A DNA stretch of 64,000 nucleotides. It comes from Paenibacillus faecalis (lineage in GTDB: Bacteria; Bacillota; Bacilli; Paenibacillales; Paenibacillaceae). The notes beneath the pieces were generated by a model that ran no database searches, was not told the DNA's origin, and saw only the letters and a list, made by a program, of their open reading frames with translations. Made by a program: the position numbers and the translations under genes. This document shows positions 57,335 through 64,000 of the stretch, in pieces (the stretch's first letter is position 1; each line of letters begins with the position of its first letter). The DNA is taken from contig NZ_LT985747.1 in the NCBI RefSeq assembly GCF_900289175.1, forward strand, positions 3,186,624-3,250,623, in the 5' to 3' direction.

Positions 57335-59437
57335 TCAGTCCTTCATAATAGTTACATTGCGATAATAGTGTTGCAAAATCTCCTTATAATCATACCCTTC
57401 ATCAGCCATCCCTTTAGCACCCCATTGGGAAAGGCCGAGTCCGTGTCCAAAGCCTTTACCTGTAAATTTAAATCCAGCCGTCTTATCAATCACTCTGGCT
57501 TTACCTTCTCCATTCATAACTACCGAGCCGGCGCCAGTTATATTTTTTTCTCCATCCGCTGAAACTACAGATACCTTTTGTCCGCCGGAGACGGTGGCTG
57601 TCTTGCCATCAGCACCTAAAACAGTATAACTTCCGGTCGGCTCAATATCAAACTTCGTGCTTGGAAGTCCTTTAAAAGCAGAACGGTACATATCCGGATA
57701 TTTAACATTGAGAGGCTGTCCGTTCGCCGCCACTTCCATCGCCCGGCCTGATGGACCTCTTTCAGTAACTTCCAATGTTTTAATCGAAGCAGGCAGAGCC
57801 GAGCTGGTTTTTCCCTTTAGAGACTGAAGCAGCTCTGCAGATGTATAAGGCCCTCTTATCCATTCATAGCTATTCGATTCAGTAACCTTATCCAAAATAA
57901 CCGCTGTATCGCCTGGGTTCATCTGAGCCACCGGCTTTGCAGAAGATTGAATGAGAGGCAGCGGCCGCACATTCGTGTTTTTCGCAGTGACGGTCATGTG
58001 CTTAAGGCCTGCCGCTGTAACAGTGCCAGTCTCCTTCGCATTATCTTCACGAACATACCCTGCTATACCATTAGGCAGCAGAACATAGTACCACTGCTTC
58101 AGTGAAGCTTGTGAAGATTTATCACCGGGACTTTCCACCGCTGCGAACAAATCATTGCTGCTGTTCCATACTTCCGAAGGGTCTGCCGTCATTCCGCCGC
58201 TATTGGAGGAAAAGACCGCCTCAACAAGCTTGTCCCCCCTCATCAAAACTTCGCCTTTTGTCGCATCAACCGCCTGGATAATACTCTCTTTTTCAGAACC
58301 AATCCCATTGTATACCTGGCTCAATACCGTATCTACAACATGAGCCACTTCAAATTTTTCACCTTGGTATAAAGCATAGCTTCGAGCAGCCACCGCTTGT
58401 GCTTTCAGCGCCTCGGCCCCCCATGATGATGGCACTTCCGCACCAACAACAGAATACAAATACTGCTCAAACGGCAGTTCGTTTACAAGATAAAGCTGCC
58501 CGTTCTTCGTTCCGATCTCAAGCGCCCCTCTATACTGTCGATCAGAGCGCTCTTTCACTTGAATCGCTGTACCCATAGTTTCTATCCACAGCTTGGAAGC
58601 CTTGCCTGCAAGCATATAATGATCCACCGGCTGCGACTGTTGTAGATTCAGCCCGGCATCTTGTCTGATCATTAAACCAGCCGCATTATTGTCTACTTCA
58701 CGAAGTGGTGCCGGAGAAACCGCCTGAGCCTTCTTTTTAAGAGCTGCCAGTTCAGATGAATTCGCCGCCTCTCCAACCCATACGGAATACTTGGCATGAC
58801 CAGCGCTTGGCTCCAGCACATTAAAAGCATCTATCCCTGCATCCACAAAGGTTCTGCGGACCTTCTCGGCTGCTGCCTCAGAATCGTACGAGCCTGCCGA
58901 CAGGTGTAAAGACCCCTTCACCGCAGGAGTCTGACCATCCAAGTAAGCAGCGACTGTCTTTGCCGTTCGGGTGGCAGCACTTTTAGCAGCCTGTTCGCTA
59001 GCGTACATACCTGAATAAAGCTGATACACATTTCCTTTAGCAGTCTTGTTCAAGAACAGAAGCGGCTTGTCTGCCGTCGCCTGCAATTTCTTCGCTGCCT
59101 CGGAGGCCGTCTTCCAATCCGTAGTCTCCAACACTTTTACACGATAGGAGTCCACGCTAAACCGAACTTGTTGATTCCCTGGGATGGAAAGCACTTCTTG
59201 CGAACCATCAGAGGTAATCAATGAAGCAGAGAGAGACTCTGTCGACTTTACAGTTACAGCCGGAGTTGTGGACTTATATTTGCTCCCCAAATCCAGAAAC
59301 ATCGCTACCCTTATCGTATCCAGAGAAGGCGCTGCAGCAGAAGCAGCAGGGGCATGCCATAACGTCCCCACTACCATAACGGCCAGCAAACCTTTAATAC
59401 ACCAGGAATGAATGCTTCGCTTCCAATTTTTCTTCAT
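57335..59437 (-). CDS. Secreted SpoIID/LytB-domain protein with SPOR-like repeats
   Basis: A 700-residue exported protein. A signal peptide (GLLAVMVVGTLWHAPAASAA) is followed by two SPOR-like repeats (YQLYSGMYASEQAAKSAATR; SLHLSAGSYDSEAAAEKVR), then the SpoIID domain with GALEIGTKNGQLYLVNELPF, EVPSSWGAEALKAQAVAARS and, at the end, GFGHGLGLSQWGAKGMADEG. An SH3-like stretch of about 100 residues interrupts the domain after NSSNDLFAAVESPG. SpoIID proteins are lytic transglycosylases that bind stripped glycan; the SPOR repeats fit that. AGGAGG lies 8 bases before the ATG at 59437. It may act in sporulation or normal wall turnover. Confidence 0.9.
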   Translation of the reverse strand: MKKNWKRSIHSWCIKGLLAVMVVGTLWHAPAASAAAPSLDTIRVAMFLDLGSKYKSTTPAVTVKSTESLSASLITSDGSQEVLSIPGNQQVRFSVDSYRVKVLETTDWKTASEAAKKLQATADKPLLFLNKTAKGNVYQLYSGMYASEQAAKSAATRTAKTVAAYLDGQTPAVKGSLHLSAGSYDSEAAAEKVRRTFVDAGIDAFNVLEPSAGHAKYSVWVGEAANSSELAALKKKAQAVSPAPLREVDNNAAGLMIRQDAGLNLQQSQPVDHYMLAGKASKLWIETMGTAIQVKERSDRQYRGALEIGTKNGQLYLVNELPFEQYLYSVVGAEVPSSWGAEALKAQAVAARSYALYQGEKFEVAHVVDTVLSQVYNGIGSEKESIIQAVDATKGEVLMRGDKLVEAVFSSNSGGMTADPSEVWNSSNDLFAAVESPGDKSSQASLKQWYYVLLPNGIAGYVREDNAKETGTVTAAGLKHMTVTAKNTNVRPLPLIQSSAKPVAQMNPGDTAVILDKVTESNSYEWIRGPYTSAELLQSLKGKTSSALPASIKTLEVTERGPSGRAMEVAANGQPLNVKYPDMYRSAFKGLPSTKFDIEPTGSYTVLGADGKTATVSGGQKVSVVSADGEKNITGAGSVVMNGEGKARVIDKTAGFKFTGKGFGHGLGLSQWGAKGMADEGYDYKEILQHYYRNVTIMKD

Positions 59438-59553
59438 AGGTAATTCCTCCTGCATAGTCAGAATAAGCAAGTAGAACGACTTTGTTATCCTATTAAAAGG
59501 CAGCGCCGTTTCTTATATCGATATCATCATATTTTCATAAAAAAATCTTATGT

Positions 59554-60561
59554 TTATCTGCCATCATCCGGATACGGAATCCCCATATGGCTATATGCAG
59601 CCGGTGTCAAAACCCGGCCTCTGGGCGTCCGTTGAAGAAATCCAATCTGAAGCAGATAGGGCTCATACACATCCTCGATGGTCTGGCTCTCCTCTCCAAT
59701 CGTAGCAGCGATTGTATCCAGCCCCACCGGACCTCCTCTAAAGCTGTGAATCATCGCGCCAAGCATCTTGTGATCGATAAAATCCAGACCCATGGGATCA
59801 ATCTGGAGCATTTGAAGCGCTTCTTGAGCAATTTCCGGCGTGATGATACCGTCACCACGAACCTGTGCATAGTCGCGAACCCGCTTCAAAAGACGATTCG
59901 CTATTCTTGGCGTTCCTCTTGAGCGCAGCGCAATTTCATCGGAGGCATCTCCCAATATCTCGATGCCGAGAATGTCAGCCCCCCGGGATACGATATAACT
60001 CAGTTCATCGACCGCATAAAATTCCAAACGGCTGACGACACCGAAGCGATCCCTTAAAGGAGCCGATAGCAAGCCTGCGCGGGTAGTAGCTCCAATTAAA
60101 GTAAAGGGTGGAAGGTCAAGACGAACGGAACGTGCGCTCGGCCCCTTCCCGATCATAATATCCAGCGCAAAATCCTCCATCGCCGGATACATGACCTCCT
60201 CCACCGACCGATGCAGACGATGGATTTCATCGATAAACAGCACATCGCCCTCCTGCAAATTTGTGAGAAGGGCGGCCAGATCTCCCGGACGCTCAATAGC
60301 GGGTCCAGATGTCGTCCGCAGACTTACACCCAGCTCATTGGCGATAATATTGGCCAAAGTCGTTTTTCCCAGACCGGGTGGTCCGTATAGAAGTACATGA
60401 TCCAACGCTTCTTTACGCATTTTCGCCGCTTCAATGTAAATATGCAAATTTTCTTTAACCTGGTTTTGCCCGATATATTCCGCTAAATAACGAGGTCGCA
60501 GACTAAGTTCTACGGCCTGATCTTCCATCATTAAATTGGCCGATATGATACGGTCATCCAT
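59554..60561 (-). CDS. ruvB: Holliday junction branch migration ATPase RuvB
   Basis: The AAA+ motor of branch migration. It has 335 residues: [19 protein letters not shown], Walker [12 protein letters not shown], Walker [10 protein letters not shown], sensor 1 GATTRAG and the winged helix with [15 protein letters not shown] is upstream of the ATG. It follows ruvA by 31 bp in the ruvC-ruvA-ruvB operon. Confidence 0.98.
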   Translation of the reverse strand: MDDRIISANLMMEDQAVELSLRPRYLAEYIGQNQVKENLHIYIEAAKMRKEALDHVLLYGPPGLGKTTLANIIANELGVSLRTTSGPAIERPGDLAALLTNLQEGDVLFIDEIHRLHRSVEEVMYPAMEDFALDIMIGKGPSARSVRLDLPPFTLIGATTRAGLLSAPLRDRFGVVSRLEFYAVDELSYIVSRGADILGIEILGDASDEIALRSRGTPRIANRLLKRVRDYAQVRGDGIITPEIAQEALQMLQIDPMGLDFIDHKMLGAMIHSFRGGPVGLDTIAATIGEESQTIEDVYEPYLLQIGFLQRTPRGRVLTPAAYSHMGIPYPDDGR

Positions 60562-60592
60562 TCCTTAACTACTCCTTTCAGCAACCGACATC

Positions 60593-61204
60593 TTAACCGG
60601 CAAATAATAGCTGCAGTGCCCGCTTCATCAGCACATCCACGGACTCGGCTGCTGTCGTTTCCTTTAATTTCAGCCATACCTTGTCAAGCTCACTGTCTGT
60701 ATACCCGAGCGCCTTTAGTCCCTCGCGCGCTTCCGCCCATGCCGAATCGTCATCCGGTTGGGTTTCATTGGCCGCAAACAGACCGGTGTTGAGCTCGTAT
60801 CCTCCAAAACCATCCAGCTTATCCTTCAAGTCCAGGATCATTCGCTGCGCTGTCTTTTTACCGATCCCCGGCAGTTTAACGAGAAAAGAAATATTCTCTT
60901 GATAAATAGCGGAGACAACCTGTTCCGGTGAACCGCCACCTAAAATACCAAGCGCAACACGCGGACCAATACCGGAAACCTCAATGAGCTTTCTGAACAG
61001 CCTCTGTTCCTCCTGGGTAGGAAAACCGAACAAAAGCATCGTATCTTCACGAACATGATGATGAGTAAACACCGTGACCGGACCCTCAGCCTTGCCGAAG
61101 ACAAACGGATTTGGACAAAACACCCGAAAGCCGATCCCCTGAACCTCCAGAACAATATATTCATTCTCTATATGGACAAGCTGTCCCCGTAAAAAATCAA
61201 TCAT
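60593..61204 (-). CDS. ruvA: Holliday junction DNA-binding protein RuvA
   Basis: Binds four-way junctions and loads RuvB. It has 203 residues: OB-fold (MIDFLRGQLVHIENEYIVLE), helix-hairpin-helix motifs (VSGIGPRVALGILGG, LPGIGKKTAQRMILDLKDKL) and the C-terminal RuvB-contact domain. The ATG overlaps the ruvC stop as ATGA, so the two are translationally coupled. Confidence 0.97.
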   Translation of the reverse strand: MIDFLRGQLVHIENEYIVLEVQGIGFRVFCPNPFVFGKAEGPVTVFTHHHVREDTMLLFGFPTQEEQRLFRKLIEVSGIGPRVALGILGGGSPEQVVSAIYQENISFLVKLPGIGKKTAQRMILDLKDKLDGFGGYELNTGLFAANETQPDDDSAWAEAREGLKALGYTDSELDKVWLKLKETTAAESVDVLMKRALQLLFAG

Positions 61205-61704
61205 TTTCGCAATACCTCATTTATCTTTGAATTCAGTGTATACGAATGGGCATGGCAAATGGCTACGGATAGCGCATCCGCCACATCGTCAGGCTTAGGG
61301 ACACTCTGCAGCTTCAGAAACATTCTCACCATCTCCTGCACCTGTTTCTTTTCCGCCTTCCCATACCCGACAATGGCCTGTTTCACCTGCATCGGTGTAT
61401 ATTCGGCAATAGGAAGTCCGCGCTGTACAGCCGCTAATATAAGTACGCCGCGAGCTTGTGAAACCGACATGGCCGTCGTAACATTCCTGTTAAAAAACAA
61501 TTTTTCAAAAGCGACTGCATCCGGTTTATATGTATCGATCAGCTGCACCATACCTTCATACACATGATTCAACCGTTCTTCTTCGGGGGTATGTGCTTTT
61601 GTCTGAATACTGCCGTATTGGACCGGTATCATCTTGTTGCCAACCTTATCTACAAACCCGAACCCGACTATCGCGATTCCCGGGTCAATTCCCAATATGC
61701 GCAA
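61201..61704 (-). CDS. ruvC: Crossover junction endonuclease RuvC
   Basis: Cuts Holliday junctions. It has 167 residues, with the catalytic acids in ILGIDPG, FEKLFFNRN and KPDDVADALSVAICH. The TTG at 61704 has GAGGAG 7-9 bases upstream and gives the usual start just before the first catalytic Asp; an upstream start at 61731 lacks support. B. subtilis uses RecU instead of RuvC, so this gene also points away from Bacillus and toward Paenibacillus-like organisms. Confidence 0.95.
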   Translation of the reverse strand: MRILGIDPGIAIVGFGFVDKVGNKMIPVQYGSIQTKAHTPEEERLNHVYEGMVQLIDTYKPDAVAFEKLFFNRNVTTAMSVSQARGVLILAAVQRGLPIAEYTPMQVKQAIVGYGKAEKKQVQEMVRMFLKLQSVPKPDDVADALSVAICHAHSYTLNSKINEVLRK

Positions 61705-61809
61705 AATGAATCTCTCCTCTGAAGCGAACATATGTATCGTCTACCCATTATAACAAAAGATCGCTGTCGAATGAGGAAAAACTTTGTACCTTGCCTGCAA
61801 AACACAAAT

Positions 61810-61835
61810 AAAGAGACGTCCTGTGACGTCTCTTT
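61810..61835. terminator. Terminator between bofC and ruvC
   Basis: AAAGAGACGTC pairs perfectly with GACGTCTCTTT around a 4-base loop, followed by T-rich sequence; it works for bofC on the minus strand. Confidence 0.8.
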
Positions 61836-61901
61836 AATTAATAAATTTATTCAACTGCCCATCAATTTAAAGATTTTTACATACAAAACATGTTCCGCCC
61901 T

Positions 61902-62600
61902 TCAATGGGCCTCCATTTTATTTTCAGCCAGGTCCCTTGCGTAATCGCTAAAAGTAGACAATACGCTGTTATATTCATCAATATCTTGAATCCGGATGCC
62001 ATCTTGAAGCTGCCTGAGCACATCTTTGGGCAAAGATGATTCCATCGATCCGATGTCCAGTTGAAAGAACGTTCTCAACACCTTCTCTTCTTGCGGAGGT
62101 CCATCAAACAACGTCAGATTCCCATTGGCATCGATGCTCATATAAGCTTGCTCCTTGCATGCTGGTGAAAGATCATCAGATATCATTTCTTCCAGCCATA
62201 CTTCCCCTTTCTCATCGATCCTTCCTTTCCAGGACGGATGATTGTTCAGGAGAGTATAGATGCTGCTTACATCCATACTGCCTAACTTCTGTTCCTCCAC
62301 ACCGCACACATATGAAGTTCGCAAATGAACTGTTCTTTCTCCTGTGGAATCGTTCAGCTGTTTCATAAATATTCGCTGTTCCTCCGCCTCCTGATCAACA
62401 CTATTTTGCAGATCATGCAGAGTCTCCAGAACGATCGGAGAGCCGTCCGTCATTCGGGTCAACAGTTCCTTCATCTGTTCAGGAAAGGTTTGACCTGTCC
62501 AGATTACGCCGACTATGAATATAAAGAGAGCAAAGGTGCCCAAGGCCCTTCTCCAGCGTCTCCATCGTTTCTTGAATTGTTTCTTTATTCGAAAAAACAT
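61902..62600 (-). CDS. bofC: Bypass-of-forespore protein BofC
   Basis: A forespore intermembrane-space protein that restrains the SpoIVB protease and so times sigma-K activation. It has 232 residues: a basic start (FRIKKQFKKRWRRWRRALG), one membrane helix (TFALFIFIVGVIWTG), then RTSYVCGVEEQKLGSM, NHPSWKGRIDEKGEVWLEE and SIDANGNLTLFDGPP, the BofC C-terminal pattern. It is longer than B. subtilis BofC and has a membrane anchor rather than an evident cleavable signal. A sigma-G-like promoter lies just upstream, as known for bofC. Confidence 0.87.
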   Translation of the reverse strand: MFFRIKKQFKKRWRRWRRALGTFALFIFIVGVIWTGQTFPEQMKELLTRMTDGSPIVLETLHDLQNSVDQEAEEQRIFMKQLNDSTGERTVHLRTSYVCGVEEQKLGSMDVSSIYTLLNNHPSWKGRIDEKGEVWLEEMISDDLSPACKEQAYMSIDANGNLTLFDGPPQEEKVLRTFFQLDIGSMESSLPKDVLRQLQDGIRIQDIDEYNSVLSTFSDYARDLAENKMEAH

Positions 62601-62632
62601 TCAAATTAATCCCTTCTGTCCAATGTTTTTCA

Positions 62633-62663
62633 TAGTTTGACCTGTTCATCAGCCATTTATTCA
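62633..62663 (-). promoter_or_regulatory. Sigma-G-type promoter of bofC
   Basis: On the minus strand TGAATA (62663-62658), an 18-bp spacer and CAAACTA (62639-62633) match the forespore consensus TGAATA / CATACTA at 12 of 13 positions. The start codon of bofC lies 33 bases downstream of the -10. Confidence 0.65.
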
Positions 62664-62698
62664 ACCTAAATGAACAAGAAGGGAGCATTTTTCAAGCA

Positions 62699-62746
62699 TA
62701 AAAAAAGAATCCACTTCTCAGATAGACTCTGATTCATGGATTCTTT
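62699..62746 (-). terminator. Terminator of the tRNA-Pro gene
   Basis: On the minus strand AAAGAATCCA pairs with TGGATTCTTT, followed by further T residues; it starts 7 bases after the tRNA. Confidence 0.85.
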
Positions 62747-62752
62747 CATCAA

Positions 62753-62826
62753 TCGGGACGACACGATTTGAACATGCGACCCCCTGGTCCCAAACCAGGT
62801 GCTCTACCAAGCTGAGCTACGTCCCG
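62753..62826 (-). tRNA. tRNA-Pro (TGG)
   Basis: A 74-base cloverleaf with acceptor CGGGACG/CGTCCCG and anticodon stem-loop CCTGG-TTTGGGA-CCAGG, anticodon TGG. The 3' CCA is not encoded, unlike the other tRNAs here. It is separated from the cluster by a terminator and 440 bp. Confidence 0.96.
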
Positions 62827-63027
62827 AAACAAATTGAAACGACAAGAAGATTATATCACTTATTCACTTAAAATAGCAAGATGTTTTTTTGAAAAAATAT
62901 AAATAGAACTAAGAGACGTAACGAGCTAATAAAAAAGCTTTCCTCACCAGTAGTCATTCTCGTTATTTAACCTTTACATATGGGGGAAGCGATATAGCAG
63001 TAAGAGTCTCTAAATTTATAGAAAAAT

Positions 63028-63207
63028 TTATTCCGTCTGATGAGCCATCGTACTTTCTCTTACGATTAATTTAGTTTCGAGAACTTATTTCTAGGCTCGT
63101 CCTTTCCCTCCATAATAGAGTAACAGCTTCGCCGCTTCAAAGCCGAGTCGATATTTGTCTTGATGTACCAAAGTCAGCCGAGGGCTGTAGTAGGCGGATA
63201 TCGGCAA
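63028..63207 (-). pseudogene. Remnant of a LacI/GalR-family regulator gene (C-terminal 60 codons)
   Basis: On the minus strand one frame reads LPISAYYSPRLTLVHQDKYR then LGFEAAKLLLYYGGKGRA, TAG, K, TAA, VLETKLIVRESTMAHQTE and a stop. This is the end of a LacI-type regulator (sugar-binding domain and final IVREST motif). The two internal stops are each one C-to-T change from Gln codons. The N-terminal 80 percent is missing, so it cannot work. Confidence 0.8.
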
Positions 63208-63220
63208 ATGACATATACAT

Positions 63221-63251
63221 AAAAAAAGCCCATTAGATACATTCTCTAATG
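63221..63251 (-). terminator. Terminator of the tRNA cluster after tRNA-Leu
   Basis: On the minus strand CATTAGA pairs with TCTAATG around a 7-base loop, then GGC and seven T residues. It stops the cluster before the LacI remnant. Confidence 0.8.
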
Positions 63252-63269
63252 AACTGTTCGTTTTTAATA

Positions 63270-63353
63270 TGGTACCGGTGAGAGGACTCGAACCTCCACG
63301 GGTCTCCCCATTCGATTTTGAGTCGAACGCGTCTGCCATTCCGCCACACCGGC
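63270..63353 (-). tRNA. tRNA-Leu (CAA)
   Basis: An 84-base cloverleaf with a long variable arm, as usual for Leu; anticodon loop CTCAAAA, anticodon CAA; 3' CCA encoded. The first acceptor pair is G-U. Confidence 0.95.
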
Positions 63354-63391
63354 TTATATTAAAATAAAAACTGCAAATTCAAAAAATAAAA

Positions 63392-63468
63392 TGGCACGCC
63401 CTGAGAGATTCGAACTCCCGACCTTTTGATTCGTAGTCAAACGCTCTATCCAGCTGAGCTAAGGGCGC
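63392..63468 (-). tRNA. tRNA-Arg (ACG)
   Basis: A 77-base cloverleaf; anticodon stem-loop TTTGA-CTACGAA-TCAAA, anticodon ACG (A34 expected to become inosine); CCA encoded. The first acceptor pair is G-U. Confidence 0.96.
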
Positions 63469-63473
63469 ATATA

Positions 63474-63548
63474 TGGAGCGGACGACGGGATTCGAACCCG
63501 CGACCCTCGCCTTGGCAAGGCGATGCTCTACCACTGAGCCACGTCCGC
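63474..63548 (-). tRNA. tRNA-Gly (GCC)
   Basis: A 75-base cloverleaf with acceptor starting GCGGACG; anticodon stem-loop TCGCC-TTGCCAA-GGCGA, anticodon GCC; CCA encoded. It is 5 bases upstream of tRNA-Arg. Confidence 0.97.
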
Positions 63549-63577
63549 GAAATATGTATCATTAATTATTTAAATGA

Positions 63578-63653
63578 TGGTGAGCCATGAAGGACTCGAA
63601 CCTTCGACACCCTGATTAAAAGTCAGGTGCTCTACCAACTGAGCTAATGGCTC
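63578..63653 (-). tRNA. tRNA-Lys (TTT)
   Basis: A 76-base cloverleaf; anticodon stem-loop CCTGA-CTTTTAA-TCAGG, anticodon TTT, a substrate of MnmA; CCA encoded. A 110-bp gap to tRNA-Asp holds nothing recognisable. Confidence 0.97.
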
Positions 63654-63763
63654 ATGCTTAACATGAAGATCATACAAGTCGTTCGAGACTGCGAAGTCAT
63701 CCTATCAAAGATAAAGCTCCGACGAACCCTTAACGGCTTCTCTTCCCTGAAGCAAGACAATAA

Positions 63764-63840
63764 TGGCGGAACTGACGGGATTCGAACCCGCGATCTCCTG
63801 CGTGACAGGCAGGCATGTTAGGCCTCTACACCACAGTTCC
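63764..63840 (-). tRNA. tRNA-Asp (GTC)
   Basis: A 77-base cloverleaf; anticodon stem-loop CCTGC-CTGTCAC-GCAGG, anticodon GTC, a substrate of Tgt and QueA and probably the ligand of the hisS-aspS T-box; CCA encoded. Confidence 0.97.
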
Positions 63841-63849
63841 ACGTTTTAT

Positions 63850-63926
<77 letters not shown>

Positions 63927-63943
63927 TCATTGTAAGAAATAAA

Positions 63944-64000
63944 TGGTGGAGACTGAGGGGATCGAACCCCCGACCCTCTGCTTGTAAGGCAGATGCTCTC
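63944..64000 (-). tRNA. tRNA-Val (TAC), 3' part, cut by the window edge
   Basis: The visible 57 bases include the anticodon stem-loop TCTGC-CTTACAA-GCAGA (anticodon TAC), the T arm GGGGGTTCGATCCCC and the encoded CCA. The acceptor 5' strand and D arm lie beyond the window. Confidence 0.92.

Noticed and set aside
63091..63339. 82-codon minus-strand reading frame spanning tRNA-Leu
   Set aside because: It reads through a tRNA gene; only its end, in the same frame, is meaningful, as the LacI remnant.

Overview
The window looks like a chromosomal segment of a spore-forming Bacillales bacterium, most likely Paenibacillus or a close relative. Three things point there: spore genes (spoVB, bofC, a SpoIID-domain protein); a gene order close to the Bacillus subtilis yrrN-yrrO-mltG-ruvX-alaS, cymR-yrvO, rarA, aspS-hisS, dtd-relA, apt-recJ-secDF-comN-spoVB-yrbG-yrzE-yajC-tgt-queA and ruv-bofC blocks; and Firmicute-type signals (strong AGGAGG ribosome binding sites, TTG/GTG starts, T-boxes, intrinsic terminators). 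Most genes lie on the minus strand. I see no phage, insertion sequence or CRISPR array, so this is mostly core genome.

Layout. 1-9.2 kb: a partial sirtuin, a HAD phosphatase, a membrane acyltransferase, a small KGG-repeat stress protein, ilvD behind a structured leader, a polysaccharide deacetylase, an AI-2E family permease and a PBP2-type transpeptidase. 9.3-21.7 kb: a chemoreceptor with a sigma-D-like promoter, two U32 tRNA-hydroxylation proteins, mltG, two DUF1292 proteins, ruvX, ireB, alaS with its T-box, a second AI-2E permease, a zinc-ribbon protein and a PRC-barrel protein. 21.8-30.4 kb: cysteine desulfurase, cymR, divergent mnmA, the anaerobic ribonucleotide reductase nrdDG under an elaborate control region, two crcB fluoride channels and rarA. 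30.6-44.4 kb: a 55-residue membrane protein, helD, tcdA, aspS-hisS with a T-box, a hypothetical protein, a PfpI protein, dtd, relA, uraA and apt. 44.4-62.6 kb: recJ, a CDF-like protein, secDF, comN, spoVB, a DUF421 protein, a YrzE-like protein, a PAP2-type enzyme, yajC-tgt-queA, a SpoIID-domain protein, ruvCAB and bofC. 62.7-64 kb: a tRNA cluster (Val, fMet, Asp, Lys, Gly, Arg, Leu and a separate Pro) that contains the decayed end of a LacI-type regulator gene.

The genes group by task: translation (alaS, aspS, hisS, tRNAs, dtd, tcdA, mnmA with its sulfur donor, tgt, queA, U32 proteins), DNA repair (ruvABC, recJ, rarA, ruvX), protein export (secDF, yajC), envelope and sporulation (PBP, mltG, deacetylase, spoVB, bofC) and stress or nucleotide metabolism (relA, apt, uraA, nrdDG).

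The most interesting part is 27.96-28.32 kb upstream of nrdDG. A class-I cobalamin riboswitch with an intrinsic terminator sits behind a promoter carrying two NrdR-like boxes centred 31 bp apart and an Fnr-like box near -40. Oxygen, deoxynucleotide/ATP state and vitamin B12 would then all be read by one promoter and leader. Other points worth a look are a CDF homologue lacking most metal ligands, an apparent Asp specifier in the hisS-aspS T-box, sigma-D and sigma-G promoter matches in front of mcp and bofC, and the LacI remnant between tRNA genes.
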